Assembly (NCBI GenBank): GCA_040383945.1
Contig: JBEICN010000015.1
Coordinates: forward strand, 1-22,339
Length of the DNA stretch: 22,339 bases
Direction: 5' to 3'
Source: CAIVSN01 sp040383945
Lineage (GTDB): Bacteria; Patescibacteriota; Gracilibacteria; BD1-5; UBA2023
Shown: positions 1-9,683 of the stretch, one piece after another
Layout of the letters: each line of letters opens with the position of its first letter
How positions within the stretch are numbered: position 1 is the stretch's first letter
Position numbers and translations under genes: made by a program
The notes under the pieces: generated by a model
What the model was told of the DNA's origin: nothing
The model's database searches: none
Seen by the model: the letters and a program-made list of their open reading frames with translations, nothing else

Positions 1-102
1 GGGCAAATGTGCAAAGGTTCATGTTCCCATTACATCACACATTTTCTTTCAATGCAAACCTTGAATCTTGACAAATTGTGATTTGAGTACGATTGGCAGA
101 TT
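1..102. other. Edge stretch with no recognised gene
   Basis: This stretch lies downstream of the desaturase stop. I see no convincing coding signal, hairpin terminator or RNA gene in it. Confidence 0.4.
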
Positions 103-1311
103 TTAGGCAAATGATCGGTAGGCTTTCCATTGCGCCAACATTCCCGACAGCTCGATTTTGGTAATTTTTATATCTCGTTGAATCTGAAGTATTCTCTGCT
201 CTTTACGATCGGTAATTTCCTCAATAATTCTGCGGTATTCCGCTTGTAATTCTTCCTTCTTGAATTGATACGCCTCGCCAAGCGCTTGCTTTCGATCCTG
301 AAAGTCTCGCTCTACCTGGGATTTCTTCTCTTGGTATTCAGACTTAATTCGCCCATACTCTCCTGTCAGTTTGGCGAGTTGCTTTTGAGCGGTGAGTATA
401 TTGACCTTGAGTCGTTTCAAAGTATCCGTGAAACGCCCCCGTTTGGCAATGATGGCTTCATCCACTTGAAGTCGAGCCCGAAGAATGGCTTCCATAGGAA
501 TAGTTTTGAGATTTTTGGCAGCCCCAATGCAAGCCAAGAGAAATATGGTCCATTTGGTAGGATCCCAGTGATACCACTTGATACCATTTCGATAATCCGA
601 CTGAAAGGCGTGATGAAAATTATGATACCCTTCCCCGTGTGTCAATATCGCCATAAGCCAAGAGTCTCTCGCGGAAATGTTGGTATCATATGGCCGAGAC
701 CCTATATAGTGACAGAGAGAATTGATAAAAAAAGTGCTCTGCTGTGTCAGTACGATACGCAACCCTCCAGCAATAATTAGCCCCCCAAAAAAGTCACCAA
801 ATGCCAACCAACAGATAATCGCCGGCATAAAATACGCCGTAAAAATTGCCAGCGTAATATAGTATCGGTCCTGAAACCGAAGCATGGCGTCTTGCTGTAA
901 ATCTGGTGCATTGACCGGCAGATTGACAGTTTCTTGAAGAAACAGCCACCCCATGTGAGCATGCCAAAATCCACGATGAATATTGTATGGATCAAGATCA
1001 GTGTCTATTTTTTGGTGATGAACACGATGATCACTGGCCCACTTAAGCGCTGATCCCTGCCACGCAGAAGTGGCAAAAAGGAGTAGCAAAAAACGCACGA
1101 ATGCGTTGGTCTCATAGCTTCGATGTGCAAATAGTCGGTGGTAACCAACCGTAACACTGAGGTTGGTCAATGCGGCAAATACGAGCGCGAATATGAAAAT
1201 ACTCCAATCAAATCCGAACTCAAAATAATACCATACCGACAAAACGAAGGTAATGAGCACATTGAGAATCAAGAAAAGTGTGACAGGAAGATGGTATTTG
1301 GAGAGGTTCAT
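103..1311 (-). CDS. Membrane acyl (delta-9 type) fatty acid desaturase with C-terminal coiled coil
   Basis: Membrane di-iron desaturase, expected to insert a double bond into acyl chains and so tune membrane fluidity. All three histidine boxes of the family are present: HRLFAH at residues 58-63, HRVHH at 95-99 and HNFHH at 230-234. Hydrophobic segments lie at about 8-30, 36-56, 70-82, 150-185 and 253-264. The catalytic part ends near residue 285. Residues about 290-390 are a highly charged Lys/Glu/Gln-rich helix that looks like a long coiled coil, which ordinary desaturases lack. The 402-aa protein starts at an ATG, stops at TAA and has no in-frame UGA. A terminator-like hairpin lies 52 nt upstream, so it is probably transcribed separately from the gene at 1410-2249. 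The enzyme class is secure; substrate and position of desaturation are inferred. Confidence 0.9.
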   Translation of the reverse strand: MNLSKYHLPVTLFLILNVLITFVLSVWYYFEFGFDWSIFIFALVFAALTNLSVTVGYHRLFAHRSYETNAFVRFLLLLFATSAWQGSALKWASDHRVHHQKIDTDLDPYNIHRGFWHAHMGWLFLQETVNLPVNAPDLQQDAMLRFQDRYYITLAIFTAYFMPAIICWLAFGDFFGGLIIAGGLRIVLTQQSTFFINSLCHYIGSRPYDTNISARDSWLMAILTHGEGYHNFHHAFQSDYRNGIKWYHWDPTKWTIFLLACIGAAKNLKTIPMEAILRARLQVDEAIIAKRGRFTDTLKRLKVNILTAQKQLAKLTGEYGRIKSEYQEKKSQVERDFQDRKQALGEAYQFKKEELQAEYRRIIEEITDRKEQRILQIQRDIKITKIELSGMLAQWKAYRSFA

Positions 1312-1362
1312 AGCGAGAAGACAAGAATCCCAAAGTAGTATATCCCCGACTTTGGAATTCTC

Positions 1363-1388
1363 AAAAAAATCCTCGAAAATCGAGGATT
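1363..1388 (-). terminator. Rho-independent terminator of the exported coiled-coil gene
   Basis: On the minus strand a 9-bp perfect stem (1368-1376 with 1380-1388, 3-nt loop) is followed by a run of seven T (complement of the A run 1363-1369). It lies just past the stop at 1410. Confidence 0.8.
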
Positions 1389-1409
1389 GATATTTGGAGA
1401 AAATCTTGC

Positions 1410-2249
1410 CTAATTAGTCAAGCTCGCATCACTGGCTTTTTTCAACAAATTTAATTTGTTCATAAACTCACTTCCACTATCAGGAAGCACGACAGTGACA
1501 TTTTTTATAAGAGCTTCGCGATTGCTGGTGAGGGTGTCGAGTAACTTACGATTATAGGCGTTCAGACTCGTATACATGGCGGTAAATTTATCCAAAAAAA
1601 TGAGGTATGTCCGCGCATAGGTTTCGTTATTCTTCTCAGCTATGTACGCATCCAGTGCGTCCTGTGTGCCATCAAAGTCCATCTTCTGGTAGCTGGTCGA
1701 AAGCTGGGCCTTGAGATCGGTGATTTTTCGAGTAGAGCTGTCGAACGCTGCCTGAAGTTCCGTTCTTTGACTGGAAAGCGAGCTGAGATATTCGTTGGTT
1801 TTATTTCCTCGAAATTTGAGTCCATCAATGATACTCTCGAGCATGGCCTCTCGATCACTGGACTGGTCCAAAGTTTTGTTCACGTCCATCTGCAAAACAT
1901 TGATATATTCTTGTGCGGCAATCATGTGGGAAGCGATCACCTTATCTCGACCCGTAGTTTTGTTGGAGAGAATACTCGAGAGTGGAATAACGTCGGCGTA
2001 CAATCGAACTGGAGTATTGTCCTTAGCCGTTTTTGAAAGCCCAACATTAAAAGAAAGAGCCACGCCGACATTGCCAAGATAGGGAACGTCAGCTCTTCGA
2101 AATTGTAAATCGTTCGGGTTTGCGTATGCTTCTCATGAAGTTGAGAAACCAGAAAAATACGTAAACAAGAAGTTAATTACACAAGAAAGCAAGATTCCAA
2201 GCAGGAGGACTTTTCGCACAAAGTCTTTGATTTCGGACCTAAGAGCCAT
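1410..2249 (-). CDS. Exported coiled-coil protein of unknown function
   Basis: I do not recognise a family. Read with UGA as Gly (residue 39, codon 2133-2135) the frame runs from an ATG at 2249 to TAG and gives 279 aa. The N-terminus has a Lys/Arg-containing start, a hydrophobic core at about 12-32 and a likely signal peptidase site AYA-N near residue 44, so it is probably secreted or periplasmic. Residues about 120-205 are rich in heptad-like Leu/Ile with Lys, Glu and Gln, suggesting helical coiled coil. There is no cysteine after the signal segment and no catalytic motif that I can see. Under the standard code it would start at an internal GTG (2063) and lose the signal peptide. It is divergent from the amidase gene, with a 55-nt gap, and ends in its own terminator. 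Confidence 0.7.
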
Positions 2250-2304
2250 ATAATTCGATATTTACAACTGCCCTGCATAGTACTCATCTCCCCACCCTTT
2301 GCAA

Positions 2305-4605
2305 ATGAAAGAAAACACACCAAACCTTTCACCTTCACGCACTATGCCAAGTCGTATCGCCCGTAGTTTGTCAAAATCGACTCTTTCTTCTGTGCTAGCC
2401 AAATGTAGTATCGCCTTGCTCTTGGCGCCGTATATTTCTCCCGTGCTTCTTTCACTTGAGTGGAAAACCCAGTATACTTATGCCAATGAGTACCGAGAAG
2501 TTTCACTCGCACAACACCTCAGGCTCGAATCGCCCAAAAACAGCTTCGTCGTCGAGCTCAAGACCACAAGTGAAATTGAAAATGAAGATGCGGTGATATT
2601 CACCGTAAGCGCTGGTGGTATTTCAAAAGAAGCAGGGCTTGATATCAAGTGAGATGAAGTGATTCTCGACAGATATCTTACCGCCCCTGTACATTTTGAA
2701 CCTACCGAGGAAATTCGAGTCACTTGCCAAGGTTGTGAATCAATTCAACATCCTGTTATTCGGCTCATCGCTCTCGACACTCGAAGTTCCAAAGAAAAAC
2801 TCCAGTACGATCCGGATATTTTTACACCAAAATCTCACGCCGCGATCAATGCCATCCCCGTGGTCTCTCGGGCTGACTGGGGAGCGGATGAAAATTTGCG
2901 CTATGCCGACAGTCCAATTTGGGTAAATATTTTTAAAAAGCAATCTGAAGTCACGCCAAGTGAAGCGAGCAAAAAACAGCTCGAAAAAAATGCGGCTATC
3001 GCAAGCTACCTGCAAACGAAGTTTCCAGAAGAATCAAAAATCAATGAGGTTATTCGAACAGAAAATGGCCGAAGTCTCGTTTGGCCAATCGAAAAAACAC
3101 AGTATGTCCAAAAAATTGTGCTACATCACACGGCAGAAAACAATGTAAGATCTCTTTCCGATCCGGAACTCATGCGTTCTATATATTACTACCACACCAT
3201 TACCCGAGGTTGGGGGGATATCGGATATCAATATGTCATTGGACAAAGATGACAGGTGTACGAAGGACGGGCTGGTGGCGACTATACGGTGGGGGCTCAT
3301 GCAAGCTGGAATAATCGCTCGAGCGTAGGAATTAGTGTGATTGGAAATTTTGAAGTGGATAATCTGGTCAAAGAGCAGCAGCACGCCATCGGAGTATTTA
3401 TGAATGTGCTTGCCAAAAAATACGGTATAGATACGGAGCAGTTGAGAACGGGACATCGAGCCTGTCGAGTAGACGAGGTATGCTTGACACGAGATTTTGA
3501 TACCAAAAGCCTTATCGGACACAGAGATGTTTGAGCGACATCTTGCCCGGGAACCAATCTCTATGCCGAACATACCAATACCTATATTCCAAAGCTTCAA
3601 AAAACGACTCGGAACCATAAGCTCGTGGCAAATCCAATATATCGACCAGAAACCCTCAATCTCCCGGTGCGATCTCCCGATACTACCTCAACGGTGAGTA
3701 CTGAAAATTTTGGTCCCATGATTCGGATTAAACTCTCTGTTCCAAATCTCAAACAGATAGAACTAGAAGCTATCGAAGGGGAACCAAAGCTTGGATGGGA
3801 CTCCAAACCCAGCAGAAAGACCGCATTTTCCAAAATTTCCGTACGAAAAGTGGGAAAAAGGGTAGAAACACGGATGGGGGGCAAAAAATACCGAACCGAC
3901 CATATATCTCTCGCATCAAATGTGGTTCGGATCAATAATTGGATACGCATTCCCGCCTGGGACAAAGATAAAAAATACAACGACAATGAGTTTCGAGGCA
4001 AGCTAGAAGTCAGGGTGGAAGATGGAAAACTTATCGTTATCAATGAACTTCCCCTAGAATTATACCTCCGAGGTCTCGCAGAATTCAGTAGCGGTGAAAA
4101 TGTCGAGAAAGCAAAAACAATATTAGTGGCAGCCAGAAGCTATGCTATGTTTTATACCAGCGCAGATAATCGAAAATTTCCGTGAAAACCCTATGATGGC
4201 TCAGATGATCCAGATGTATTCCAAAAATATCTCGGTTACGGATACGAAAAACGCTCCGCAACGACCGTGCAATACGCCAAAGAAACCCAAGGTGAAATTA
4301 TAACATGGAACAAAAAGCCCATTAAGCCTTGGTATTTTAGTCAGTCGAGCGGTAGAACGCTCTCGGCGTTGGAATATTGCGAAGGGAAAAAGCAACGAGG
4401 TGAGCTTCCGTCTACTGCGGTATGTCAGAATCCTGCCTATCTCCAATCAGTAGCCGATCCAGGAGGAGAAGGCTTTCCACAAAAAGGTCATGGGGTTGGG
4501 ATTTCTGGAATAGGGGTTACCTACTTTGCCAGCACAAAGGGGTGGGATTACAAAAAAATCATCAAATACTATTTGAATGGGACTGAAATAGAGGATGTCT
4601 ATTAG
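2305..4605 (+). CDS. Peptidoglycan amidase (PGRP/Amidase_2)-SpoIID fusion protein
   Basis: A 766-aa exported murein hydrolase in one frame through four UGA-Gly codons (2650, 3250, 3532, 4183; residues 116, 316, 410, 627). A basic N-terminus with a hydrophobic stretch (about 28-50) gives export. Residues about 185-430 are an N-acetylmuramoyl-L-alanine amidase: HH at 274-275, the YEGRAGG segment, and GHRDVGATSCPG with His406 and Cys414, the 8-residue spacing of the zinc ligands in T7 lysozyme and PGRPs. Residues about 570-766 are SpoIID-like: LPLELYLRGL, a VAARSYA helix and a GHGVGIS motif; SpoIID is a lytic transglycosylase acting on denuded glycans. Combining stem-peptide removal and glycan cleavage in one chain makes functional sense. 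A second ATG at 2344 is possible; no ribosome binding site decides between them. Three of the four UGAs fall at family-conserved glycines. Confidence 0.88.
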
Positions 4606-4712
4606 CGGCCGGTATTCGAGGAACATCCTTTCCCTCAAACGAAGATTCATCAAAGGCACGAGCACAAGTGTGTGATATTTGTAGTTGTATGCAAGAATTG
4701 GATATTGTAGGT

Positions 4713-5189
4713 TTATTTGAGGGCTCTCGGCTTTTTTTGCTGAATTTCCTGCTTTTCTTGCATTTTTAGGGTTTGCACCAAAGCATTTCCTGAGACTTTT
4801 CCCGTAAGAGCATCTCGAATTTCCATAAGAAGCGCAATGTCTTCGGGGGTATTTTTTTCTTCTTTCTTGGGCTTTTTTAACGCCCTATTCATGAGCGACA
4901 CCACCAAAAAAACGACCATAGCAATAATAACAAAGTCAAAGGTGACCTGGAGAAATTTTCCATACGCCACAATGACATCGTCTGCTGGATTTCATGTAAG
5001 AGCTGGTATAACATAAGTAAGTTTGGTCAGATCAACCATCTTGAGCAACCCTCCAATAAGTGGCATGACCACATCCCCCACTAGTGAAGACACGATCTTT
5101 CCAAACGCCGTACCAATAATGACTCAAACTGCAAGATCAATAACATTGCCCTTGAGCGCGAAATCTTTAAAATCCTTGAAAACTTGCAT
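4713..5189 (-). CDS. mscL: Large-conductance mechanosensitive channel MscL
   Basis: A 158-aa membrane channel that opens under membrane tension to release solutes during hypo-osmotic shock. The N-terminus carries the signature KGNVIDLAVGVIIG and FGKIVSSLV of TM1, where Gly22 in the pore helix is encoded by UGA (5124-5126); Gly66 is a second UGA (4992-4994). TM2 is at about 80-100 (VTFDFVIIAMVVFLVV), followed by a charged C-terminal helix ending in Lys/Gln-rich residues. Length is close to the usual 130-150 aa. Under the standard code only the C-terminal half would be called. It starts at ATG and stops at TAA, convergent with the amidase gene and divergent from nrdR (105-nt gap). Confidence 0.95.
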
Positions 5190-5294
5190 GAATGAAATTG
5201 AAGAAATAGAGAATTCTACGATAGTCCCCACAAAAGTTTTGTCAAAAGGATTGAGCACAGTACACTGAGTAGGTATTTTTTAGTCGGATATAAC

Positions 5295-5741
5295 ATGCGT
5301 TGTCCAAAGTGTAAAACCCTCGATACCAAGGTTATAGATTCACGAATCGCCGAAGATGGAAAATCTATTCGAAGGCGACGAGAATGTGAAAAATGTGAAG
5401 CGAGATTTACCACCTTTGAGCGGATGGAATTTATCAACTTTCTCGTAACCAAGAGCTCAGGAGAGCAGGAGATGTATGACCGATCCAAGGTCCAACAAAG
5501 CATTGGGAAATCTATCTACAAGCGAAATGTGGACATGCAACAGATCGAATACATCATCAATGAACTGGAAAGCGAGTGGGCTGCCAACAAAAAAGCTATT
5601 ACCTCGAAGCGAATTGGAAAAGATATTCTCCGCCGCCTCAAGGATGTGGACCAGGTTGCGTATGTGCGATTTGCTTCCATATATCATAACTTCGAGGATG
5701 TAGAGCACTTTGCAGAATTTATAAAAAGCGAGTTCGAGTAA
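5295..5741 (+). CDS. nrdR: Transcriptional repressor NrdR
   Basis: A 148-aa nucleotide-sensing repressor of ribonucleotide reductase genes. The N-terminal zinc ribbon has C3, C6, C31 and C34 with the RRRRECEKC basic segment that contacts DNA, and residues about 45-135 form the ATP-cone domain that senses ATP/dATP. Length and layout are typical. No in-frame UGA. A TATAAC hexamer (5289-5294) directly abuts the ATG, leaving no room for a 5' leader. The stop TAA is 9 nt before the PriA-like gene, so the two may be cotranscribed. No ribonucleotide reductase gene is in the window. Confidence 0.95.
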   Translation: MRCPKCKTLDTKVIDSRIAEDGKSIRRRRECEKCEARFTTFERMEFINFLVTKSSGEQEMYDRSKVQQSIGKSIYKRNVDMQQIEYIINELESEWAANKKAITSKRIGKDILRRLKDVDQVAYVRFASIYHNFEDVEHFAEFIKSEFE

Positions 5742-5750
5742 TATAGTATT

Positions 5751-6860
5751 ATGAGAGATTTTTTGGAACCACAAAAACAAGAGGATATATGAGGTCAAAT
5801 GTGAGAATCTGCGGAGCTTGTTCACCATCATGTGGAGTGAAAAGAGGAAAATTCCAACAAAGATGGGTGTTTTTCTACAATTGCCAAAAGCATCACCGTA
5901 GTCGATCGCAACCTCGTACCCTTAAAACACGGCATTCTTTCTGTTGCAACCATTGAGCAAATAGAATGAACCCTTCGAGAAACCACCGACAACATTCTCA
6001 TCTATCTCAATCGTAGAGGAGCCTACAAGGCATATATTTGTCGTGATTGCTCGCATACTTGGAAATGCGCTCATTGTGATGTTGCTATGACTCTGCACAC
6101 TCATCCCAAAAATCTCCTCCTTTGCCATCATTGTCACGCCACACAGGAAATTCCGGAAACTTGCCCAAAATGCGATGGACATGAGCTTACCGGGATTGGC
6201 ATGGCAGTGCAAAGCGTCGAGATGTTTCTCAAAAAAGAATTTCCAGAAATAGAAATCTGCCGACTGGACCGTGACCAAAAACACCTCTCCCAACATGCCA
6301 GAATTTTTATTGGTACAGAGTATGCGCTACGACACCATTTTGGTACCATAGGGCTCGCGATCGCACTCCTGCCAGAATCTGAGCTCAATATCCCTGAGTA
6401 TGACATCGAAGAGCGAGTATACGCGAATCTTCGTGCCATCTGCAGCGTTTCTGAGGCCAGCATTATCGAAACACACACACCCAAATTACCACTCATACGA
6501 GACCTGCTCAACGGGAATTATAAATCATTTTTGACTCGCACCCTTGCTGAACGCAAAAAATACCACTACCCTCCATATTCTGGACTAGCCTACATCCGAA
6601 TACACCACAAAAGTACCGCAGTACTTGAGGAAATGTGCGCCAAAATTAACAACAAGCTCAAAGTAGCGTCTGAAACAATCAATCCACCCATGAGTCAGAT
6701 ACTCTATGATCGATCGGTTCGACTCAAGCGTGCGGGCGAATATATAGATACCATTATGATACGCTCCGATACGCTCTCTCAAATTCTCGCTCCTATACAA
6801 AAAGAGGTTCTCAAAAATCGCAACATGGAGCTTATCGTGCGTGGAGAAAAAATCATCTAG
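5751..6860 (+). CDS. PriA-like protein: C-terminal half only, no ATPase lobe
   Basis: With four UGA-Gly codons (residues 14, 18, 30, 73) this reads as 369 aa from ATG 5751. It matches the C-terminal half of primosomal helicase PriA: the YLNRRG motif, all eight zinc-binding cysteines (C97, C100, C106, C109, C125, C128, C138, C141), the second helicase lobe and the C-terminal domain (ERKKYHYPPYSGLAYIRI). Full PriA is about 700-800 aa. The 3'-DNA-binding and winged-helix domains and the whole first helicase lobe with Walker A/B are absent, and upstream DNA is nrdR, so they were not split off nearby. The motif VI region (usually QVAGRAGR) is replaced by AICSVSEAS, so ATP hydrolysis is not expected. 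It could be a DNA- or SSB-binding scaffold for replisome loading; that role is inference. A TATAGT hexamer lies 3 nt before the ATG. Confidence 0.8.
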
Positions 6861-8368
6861 CGCACATCCGCGAGCATGCTTTTGTTCTTGAAAGTCATCA
6901 CCGCGAGTCCAAGCAGAAAGAGGCCGAAGACCACAAAAAATCCCGTATATCCCAAAACAGAAAGAAATAATCCTCCAAGCGTTAGTCCAAGCACATTCGC
7001 AGCGTTCTGAATCATCTTCATCGGACTTGCTGAAGCATTGCTGTCGATTTCGCTCAGATTTTGCTTTTTTGCGTATTCCGTATTATAGAGCTCAAGAAAT
7101 CCTCATTGCGCGAGCCCCATACCAGCGGCGTATCCCAGGCTATTAAGTATCCCGAAAAGTATCACAAAAGGGATTCCCTCGACTATACCAAAGAGCATAA
7201 TTGAGATTCCCGAAACCATCAGCCCAAAAGATGCTACCCAAAATACGCCAAACTTTTTGGACATATTAATAAAGAACTGCTGAGTCACAAACGCAGGAAT
7301 TGCCAATATACCCAGAAGAGCATAGCCAAACCCTGAAGCTCCCGGGAGTTTGGAGAGATAGTCGATGAGAAACGATGCAGCAAAGGTGTCCCAAAACCCA
7401 AAACTCAAAACCACAAGAACAAACCAGTATAAACTCATGTTTCTCGGTAATTCCATCAAAACTTTTTTGATGTTTTCAATTTCTTTGAGTGTTTCTGGGA
7501 TGATGATCTTTGGATCAAATTTTTTTGTAGAGACACTTTGTGGCTTGAGAAAAATCAATTTTGTTTCTGCAGCCAATTTGGCAAAATCAGCTTTTTTCAC
7601 ATATCCGATCGCATATTCTTTGAGCGAGTTCAAATTTGGCCGTTGTGCGATGACCTTAAATTTGGAAATATCTGAAATAGAGATGGTTTTTTCCGATGAG
7701 TCGAAATAGCTGAAAATAAAGAAAATCAGCAGGCCAATAAAAATAATAAGGGTAAATATAGCAGCGGTAGGACTAAAACTCAGAATAAAACCAGATGAAA
7801 GTAGGCCAAAAAGAGACCCGGCTCCAGCATAGATATTATTTTTGGAAATAATGGAGCTGTACTCGGAGGGGTCCGAATTATTGAGAATATAATTGAGGGT
7901 AGTGAGATCATTCACCTCTTTGGTAAAACCATAGAGACAAGCTGCAACCGCAAGCAGCAAAAGATTGGAAGTGCTGTCCAAAAATTGTGCAAGCAAGGTG
8001 GTGATACCAGAAGATCCCTGTGGGTCAAACAGACTTGCCGCGTAGATGAACTTGAGAAAGATAAATCCAGAAGCCAGCATGGAAGTTGCGGCAAAAAGAT
8101 ATAACTTTTTGGGGGTAAAAAACTTACTCAAGATACTTACTGGAACGTCGATTCCCATGGCAACGATATTTCCGAGCCCCAAGAATAGTCCTACCAAAAG
8201 TGTAGATTTAAGCTCCAGCGTGAAAAAAAATACCACCGTAAAATGAAACAGCATCCATACAAATCCGATACATGCACTTGCCAAATAAAGATTATTTCGC
8301 TTTATGAGATCGGCTTCTGTCTCCATGGAGACGAATGCGGTTTGTTTGGACTCTTGAGACGCTTCCAT
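6857..8368 (-). CDS. Major-facilitator-type membrane transporter
   Basis: A 503-aa polytopic membrane protein with about 11-12 hydrophobic helices and a cytoplasmic central loop (about residues 225-300) rich in Lys, between two six-helix halves, the usual MFS plan. I see no motif that identifies the substrate. One UGA (7103-7105) codes Gly422 inside MGLAQGGFLEL; under the standard code the last helix pair would be lost. It starts at ATG 8368, 45 nt after the SpoU-type gene and in the same direction. Its TAG stop overlaps the convergent PriA-like stop by sharing the palindrome CTAG at 6857-6860. Family assignment is from topology and overall feel, so treat it as probable. Confidence 0.7.
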
Positions 8369-8413
8369 TGGTAGAATTGAATATCTTAAAACAATTGCAT
8401 ACTAGCAGAAATG

Positions 8414-8881
8414 CTATTTCTCTGCAAATTCCAGAAATTTATACATACAAATTCCCCCTGCCGTGCTTACATTCAAGGACTGCTTACTTCCCAGCATGGG
8501 AATTTCTATGACCGTTTCAGAAAGATCAAGTATTTCAGATGAAACACCCGAAACTTCATTTCCAAGCACCAAACAAACAGATCGGCCTCCCAAAGAAATT
8601 TCTGTATATGGAATGCTCCGAGAGGATTGTTCCAGAGCCACAATTTGGACTCATTGCTGTTGGAGCGCCCCAAGTATCTCCAAAGGATCTTCATACCACT
8701 CCCATGGCACGGTTAACTCTGCGCCCAAAGCTGTTTTTGAGATTTCTTTGCGTGGTGGAGTTGGCGTGATACCCGTCAGGTATATTTTTTGAAATCCAGC
8801 ACCGTCAGCCGTACGAAACAATGCCCCTACATTTTGCATAGAACGGATATTGTCGAGCAGGAGAAAACGAGTATGTATCAT
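8414..8881 (-). CDS. SpoU/TrmH-family RNA 2'-O-ribose methyltransferase
   Basis: A 155-aa SPOUT-class enzyme that transfers a methyl group from S-adenosylmethionine to a ribose 2'-OH in tRNA or rRNA. The three family motifs are clear: DNIRSMQNVGALFRTADG near the N-terminus, LVLGNEVSG in the middle, and IPMLGSKQSLNVSTAG at the C-terminus, which forms the knotted cofactor site. A UGA (8651-8653) codes Gly between a QQQ tract and VQIVALE. Length equals the minimal catalytic domain without an RNA-binding extension. I chose ATG 8881 because the motif-1 domain starts right after it; an upstream GTG (8917) would overlap the dnaJ stop. The exact target nucleotide cannot be read from sequence. Confidence 0.88.
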
Positions 8882-8904
8882 AGGGTATGCTAAAAGATTC
8901 AAAA

Positions 8905-9600
8905 CTATATCTGTCACTTGATCGACTCGAGCAAAGTGCGCATCTGCTCGGAAATCTCTTTTGGCATTTTTGCTTCGACTTTGACGTACATATCGCCAGT
9001 TCGACCTTCACTCTGTCTTCCTTTGCTCGCAATTTTAAATCGTGTTCCGGGCTGAGTTCCGGGTTTGATGGTAAGAGAGAGATGTTTTCCATACACCGTA
9101 GTAACATCAATCTTGGTGCCGAGCAAAAAATCAAACAAGTGTATCTGCTGAGTTTGCTCCACATCCAAAACTGGAAGATCCGCCTCGGTCTTTTGAGCGG
9201 TTTTTCCAGCTCGAAAGCCTCGATCTTCAAAATCATGCCCACCAAACCCCGAAGAAGCGCCAAAAATACTGGAAAAATCAAATCCTCCATCTGAACCTCC
9301 AAGCCCTGAAGCTCGAAATATATCTTCAAATCCTTGATTTCCACCGAATCCCTGACCTCCCCCACTCGTCGAAAATGAACTGTCTCCAGTGCCAAACATA
9401 TCATATTGTTGTCTTTTTTTTGGATCAGATAAGGTTTCATAGGCGGTACCCACTTCCTTAAATTTTTTCTCCGCGCTGAGGTCACCCTTGGTGCGATCGG
9501 GATGATACTGCATAGCGAGTTTTCGGTAAGCTTTTTTGATTTCGGCTTCGGTGGCTTGTTTTGAAACTCACAAAATCGTGTAAAAATCTTTTTTTGTCAT
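8905..9600 (-). CDS. Short DnaJ/CbpA-like J-domain co-chaperone
   Basis: A 231-aa Hsp40 that would stimulate a DnaK ATPase. Residues 1-70 are a complete J domain with HPD at 33-35; Gly11 in FYTILGVSK is a UGA (9568-9570). A Gly/Phe-rich linker runs about 75-125. Only about 100 residues of C-terminal substrate-binding domain follow (IKPGTQPGTRF, TGDMYVKVE). The zinc-finger CxxCxGxG repeats and one of the two barrel domains of full DnaJ (about 370 aa) are absent, so it is closer to a trimmed CbpA. A UGA at 8914-8916 near the end is read as Gly229 and the frame closes at TAG 8905. No dnaK or grpE is in the window. Confidence 0.88.
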
Positions 9601-9683
9601 TCGTAATAAGAATAAATGGTATCTGTAATATATTCAAAAATAGCAAAATATCGAACTCGGTATTTTCGATGAAACAGAAGTAT

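Noticed and set aside
265..780. 171-codon plus-strand frame antisense to the desaturase
   Set aside because: It lies wholly inside a gene with clear family motifs and shows no recognisable motif itself; it is a shadow frame.
2299..4605. Apparent string of pseudogene pieces in the amidase-SpoIID region
   Set aside because: The pieces join in one frame through UGA, each at a plausible glycine, so this is one intact recoded gene. The same reasoning applies to uvrC, dnaG, the DHH gene and others.
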